DNA of 8,020 nucleotides from DATIUV01 sp049322755. Its GTDB lineage: Bacteria; Pseudomonadota; Gammaproteobacteria; Burkholderiales; UBA6910. Positions 5,829-8,020 of this stretch are shown piece by piece. The notes under the pieces are model-generated. The model had not been told where the DNA came from, did not search any database, and was given only the letters and a program-made list of their open reading frames with translations. Positions within the stretch are counted from its first letter, which is position 1, and each line of letters opens with the position of its first letter. Location of the stretch: the NCBI GenBank assembly GCA_049322755.1, contig JBMOQX010000025.1:1-8020 (forward strand), read 5' to 3'. A program made the translations under genes and the position numbers.

Positions 5829-7280
5829 TCAACAGGCGCGCTCGAACACGCATTGCAGCAGGGCGTCCTGGGCCGGCTGGGCCGCGGCGGCGTTGGCATG
5901 GTTCACGAGGAACACTACCACCTGACGCCGGCCGCGCCGGTCCAGCACATAGCCGGCGATGGCGCGCACGCCCTCCAGGGTGCCGGACTTGATGTGGGCG
6001 TGGCCGGCGACGCTCTTGTCGGTGACGCGCTTCTTCATGGTGCCGTCCACCGCCACCACGGGCAGGGAGGCGATGAACTCCGGCATCACCGGGCTGCGGT
6101 AGGCGGCAACCAGCAGGCGCGCCAGGCTGTCGGCGCTGATGCGCGCGGCGCGCGACAGGCCGGAGCCGTTGTCGAGCACCAGCTCCGGGAATGAAAGCCC
6201 TTTGTCCAGCAGCCAGGCGCGCACCGCCAGCTCGCCGTCCTGGGGCTGGGCGGGCTGGCGCACCCGTTCCGCGCCCAGGGTGAGCAGCAACTGGCGCGCC
6301 ATGACGTTGTTGCTGAACTTGTTCACGTCGCGCACGATTTCCGCCAGGGCGGGTGACTGGGCCACGGTCACCAACTGCGCCGTGGCCGGCACCGGGCCTT
6401 CGCGCAGGCCGCCCTGCAGCCTGCCCCCCAGTTCTTCCCACAACTGGCGGAACACGCCCAGCACGTACTGACCATGCTCCAGCAGGCTGAAGTGGCGCTG
6501 GTGCTCGCCGCAGGCCGCGGGATAGCTGCCGGTGAGCACCAGGCGTGCACCGCCGGCGGTAGGCAGGGCATCGACGCGCAGGTCGGCGCGCCAGTCGTGG
6601 CAGGGGCCGTCGCTAAGGCGCAGCAGGTTCACCAGGTCGAGCTGGGGCGGATGGGGTTCGGCGGTGACGGTCACAATATTCTTCGTGCCGTCGGGTACGA
6701 ACTGCAGGCGCACGGTTTTGTAGTTGAGCAGCAGCGCGTCCGGCCCCACGTTGTAGGGGCGCAGGGGCTCCTGGTCGAAGGCGGCCGGGTCGTGGGCCAG
6801 GGGCGCGAAGAGGCTGCGGTCCAGCACCAGGTCGCCGCGGATGTCGCGGATGCCCCGCTCGCGCAACCGGCGCAGCAGCAGCCAGAAATTCTCCAGGGTC
6901 AGCTTGGGATCGCCCGAGCCGCGCAGCACCAGGTCGCCTGTCAGCACGCCGTTGTCGACAGTGCCGTCAGCATAGACTTCGGTGCGCCAAGTATAGGCGG
7001 GCCCCAGCAGTTCCAAGGCGGCATAGGTGGTGACCAGTTTCATCACCGAGGCGGGATTCATGGACCGGTCCGCGTTGTGGCTGATGCGCGGCAGGCGTGC
7101 GCCCACCTCCTGCACCACCAGCGCCACGTGGGCGGGCGCAATGGCGGCGGCGCGCAGGGCCTGGGCCACGGGCGTGGGCAGCCGCTCCTGCTGCCAGCCC
7201 TGGGCGGACGCTGCCGCCGCGCACAGCAGGCCCGTGGCCAGCACGGCCAGCCGCAGCGCGACGCCAATGATGTTCTTCAT
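5829..7280 (-). CDS. dacB: D-alanyl-D-alanine carboxypeptidase/endopeptidase, PBP4 type (peptidase family S13)
   Basis: This periplasmic penicillin-binding protein removes the terminal D-Ala from peptidoglycan stem peptides and cleaves D-Ala-meso-DAP cross-links. The 483 residues are close to the E. coli PBP4 length. An N-terminal signal peptide (about 1-26, basic start, hydrophobic core, ASA then Gln) targets it for export. The three active-site motifs are in order: Ser78-V-M-Lys81, Ser323-N-Asn325 and Lys431-Ser-Gly-Thr, with Ser replacing the commoner Thr in the KTG box. The large stretch between the first and second motifs is the insertion typical of S13 enzymes; GDLVLRGSGDP (115-125) and LLLNYKTVRLQF (183-194) fit the family. 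The gene is convergent with hlyD and ends 13 nt from it, with no obvious terminator in the gap. The start ATG has only a weak ribosome site (AAGAA nearby). Confidence 0.95.
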   Translation of the reverse strand: MKNIIGVALRLAVLATGLLCAAAASAQGWQQERLPTPVAQALRAAAIAPAHVALVVQEVGARLPRISHNADRSMNPASVMKLVTTYAALELLGPAYTWRTEVYADGTVDNGVLTGDLVLRGSGDPKLTLENFWLLLRRLRERGIRDIRGDLVLDRSLFAPLAHDPAAFDQEPLRPYNVGPDALLLNYKTVRLQFVPDGTKNIVTVTAEPHPPQLDLVNLLRLSDGPCHDWRADLRVDALPTAGGARLVLTGSYPAACGEHQRHFSLLEHGQYVLGVFRQLWEELGGRLQGGLREGPVPATAQLVTVAQSPALAEIVRDVNKFSNNVMARQLLLTLGAERVRQPAQPQDGELAVRAWLLDKGLSFPELVLDNGSGLSRAARISADSLARLLVAAYRSPVMPEFIASLPVVAVDGTMKKRVTDKSVAGHAHIKSGTLEGVRAIAGYVLDRRGRRQVVVFLVNHANAAAAQPAQDALLQCVFERAC

Positions 7281-7310
7281 TTCTTGAATGCGGAAAAGTT
7301 TGCCGGGTAG

Positions 7311-7316
7311 ATTCTA
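7311..7316 (-). promoter_or_regulatory. Possible -10 element for dacB
   Basis: On the minus strand TAGAAT, one base from the TATAAT consensus, lies about 30 nt before the dacB ATG, and it overlaps the stop codon of the Lhr-like fragment. I see no convincing -35 hexamer at 16-18 bp, so this is only a candidate. Confidence 0.25.
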
Positions 7317-7445
7317 CAAGTCCGCCAGCATGGCCGGCCACGCCTGGGCCTGGGGCGCGGTGGGCGCGGCAAAGCTGCGGCCGAACCAGGCGGCGACGGC
7401 CGGGTGGCAGGAATCGAGGGGGTGAGCGTCGGGGGAAGGAGGCAT
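7314..7445 (-). pseudogene. N-terminal remnant of an Lhr-type DEAD/DEAH-box helicase gene
   Basis: On the minus strand an ATG at 7445 opens a 43-codon frame ending in TAG at 7314-7316. Its translation contains HPAVAAWF (14-21), then FAAPTAPQAQAWPA (25-38). This resembles the start of Lhr-type helicases, where a hydrophobic-P-x-x-x-x-WF stretch is followed by the PTxxQ motif and a Trp shortly before the Walker A motif. Full-length Lhr proteins are roughly 1,400-1,600 residues; here the frame stops just before the expected ATP-binding motif, and the 33 nt between it and dacB contain nothing more of the gene. I see no clear ribosome site before the ATG. The likely reading is a leftover of a large internal and 3' deletion, which placed the 5' end of lhr next to dacB. 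A short expressed peptide or a chance match is possible. The likeness is from memory. Confidence 0.55.
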
Positions 7446-7471
7446 GGTTTCGCTGAGAGAGTGAAATCGAT

Positions 7472-7500
7472 CTTGAAATCCCGCCCCCCGACCCTTATTA
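7472..7500 (+). promoter_or_regulatory. Sigma32 (heat-shock) promoter of groESL
   Basis: CTTGAAA at 7472-7478 is a perfect -35 element for sigma32. It is followed after 13 bp by CCCTTATTA (7492-7500), a fair match to the CCCCATxTA -10 element. Transcription should begin a few bases later, within the CIRCE operator, giving a 5' leader of about 90 nt before groES. Confidence 0.75.
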
Positions 7501-7527
7501 TTAGCACTCGTTAGCAGCGAGTGCTAA
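7501..7527 (+). promoter_or_regulatory. CIRCE operator (HrcA repressor binding site)
   Basis: TTAGCACTC (7501-7509), a 9-nt spacer, and GAGTGCTAA (7519-7527) form a perfect 9-9-9 inverted repeat identical to the CIRCE consensus. It abuts the -10 element and should cover the transcription start, so bound HrcA would block groESL transcription until heat shock. Its presence implies an hrcA gene elsewhere in the genome. Confidence 0.97.
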
Positions 7528-7595
7528 TCGACCGGTTTTTCTCCTGCGGACCCCGTCCGCACTTAAAAACAGACCTGTAGAGAGGAGCTAACTCT

Positions 7596-7886
7596 ATGAA
7601 AATCCGTCCTTTGCATGACCGCGTGATCGTCAAGCGCTTGGAAGATGAGCGCAAGACCGCGTCCGGCATTGTCATCCCCGACACCGCTGCCGAAAAACCC
7701 GACCAGGGCGAGGTGATCGCCGTCGGCAACGGCAAGGTGCTGGACAACGGCGAGGTGCGCAAGCTGGAAGTCAAGGTGGGCGACCGCGTGCTGTTCGGCA
7801 AGTATGCCGGCCAGACCGTCAAGGTGCAGGGCGAGGAACTGCTCGTCATGCGCGAAGAAGACATCATGGGTGTGATCGAGGGCTGA
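7596..7886 (+). CDS. groES: Co-chaperonin GroES
   Basis: GroES is the heptameric lid of the GroEL folding chamber in the cytoplasm. The 96-residue product starts MKIRPLHDRVIVKR and has the mobile loop (about 17-33) with the hydrophobic tripeptide Ile25-Val26-Ile27 that contacts GroEL, followed by Pro28-Asp29. The C-terminal EELLVMREEDIMGVIEG is typical. The length is standard and the start is supported by AGAGGAG (7581-7587), 8 nt before the ATG. It is the first gene of groESL, under the sigma32-like promoter and CIRCE operator just upstream. Sequence details such as MKIRPLHDRVIVKRLEDERKTASG fit betaproteobacterial GroES, which is an inference from memory. Confidence 0.98.
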   Translation: MKIRPLHDRVIVKRLEDERKTASGIVIPDTAAEKPDQGEVIAVGNGKVLDNGEVRKLEVKVGDRVLFGKYAGQTVKVQGEELLVMREEDIMGVIEG

Positions 7887-7934
7887 GCGCCTCGGCAAGT
7901 ACAGAGATCCAAGGTTTATTGAGGAGAAGAAGCA

Positions 7935-8020
7935 ATGCCTGCAAAAGAGGTTAAGTTTGGTGATTCCGCCCGCCACCGCATGGTGGAAGGCGTCAACATC
8001 CTGGCCGACGCCGTCAAGGT
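7935..8020 (+). CDS. groEL: Chaperonin GroEL, first 28 codons (3' end outside window)
   Basis: GroEL is the 60-kDa tetradecameric ATP-dependent chaperonin. Only the N-terminus is present: MPAKEVKFGDSARHRM followed by VEGVNILADAVKV, which is nearly invariant among proteobacterial GroEL proteins. AGGAGA (7922-7927) lies 7 nt before the ATG. The gene begins 48 nt after the groES stop codon, with no terminator in between, as expected for a groESL operon. The frame is intact to the window edge. Confidence 0.97.
   Translation, partial: MPAKEVKFGDSARHRMVEGVNILADAVK

Noticed and set aside
5988..5999. KSG instead of KTG in the third active-site motif of DacB
   Set aside because: Ser at this position is a conservative change seen among penicillin-binding proteins, and the other motifs are intact, so I do not treat it as evidence of loss of function.
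6474..7310. 278-codon plus-strand frame
   Set aside because: Antisense to dacB, which has a signal peptide and all three active-site motifs; the plus-strand translation is low-complexity Gly/Ala/Gln-rich.
7277..7507. 76-codon minus-strand frame starting within the CIRCE element
   Set aside because: It begins inside the groESL operator and is Pro/Arg-rich without domain likeness; the Lhr-like fragment lies in another frame of the same stretch and explains it better.
7887..7934. Possible terminator between groES and groEL
   Set aside because: No stable hairpin with a U-tract is visible in these 48 nt; the two genes are normally cotranscribed.
7511..7976. Minus-strand frames of 133 and 137 codons
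   Set aside because: They are antisense to groES and the groES-groEL gap; groES is unmistakable.

Overview
The window looks like part of a high-GC Gram-negative chromosome, most likely betaproteobacterial. This is inferred from the GroES and GroEL sequences, from a heat-shock promoter of the sigma32 type combined with a CIRCE operator, and from the PBP4-type DacB. It joins an accessory secretion/adhesion locus (left, about 5.8 kb) to ordinary housekeeping genes (right, about 2.2 kb).

Left part, plus strand (1-5815). Three co-directional, tightly packed genes form a type I secretion cassette. The first is the 3' part of a very large RTX protein; its frame is open to base 1, so its N-terminus lies outside the window. 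Its visible 1310 residues run in this order: the end of a cadherin/VCBS-like repeat, a glycine linker, a cluster of five EF-hand-like calcium loops, 18 RTX nonapeptides in perfect register, five long-period repeats of 81-99 residues, a haemolysin-related linker domain, a second more degenerate RTX array, another haemolysin-related segment and a C-terminal tail. It is followed by a HlyC-type lysine acyltransferase and a HlyD-type membrane fusion protein. The HlyB-type ABC transporter and the TolC-type outer membrane protein are not in the window. In the expected scheme the acyltransferase would acylate a substrate lysine in the cytoplasm, HlyD would bridge inner and outer membrane, and the RTX repeats would fold on calcium outside the cell. 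The acyltransferase has Lys where the catalytic His of HlyC is expected.

Right part. On the minus strand lies dacB (PBP4, peptidase family S13), convergent with hlyD and only 13 nt from it. Upstream of dacB is a 43-codon minus-strand fragment that resembles the extreme N-terminus of the Lhr-type DEAD/DEAH helicase and stops abruptly. I read it as a gene remnant. Divergent from it is the groESL operon, with a sigma32-like promoter, a perfect CIRCE operator (HrcA site), complete groES and the first 28 codons of groEL.

The main points of interest are the non-standard RTX-C-D gene order, the substituted acyltransferase active site, the repeat architecture quantised in nonapeptides, the cysteines in a secreted RTX protein, and the Lhr remnant.
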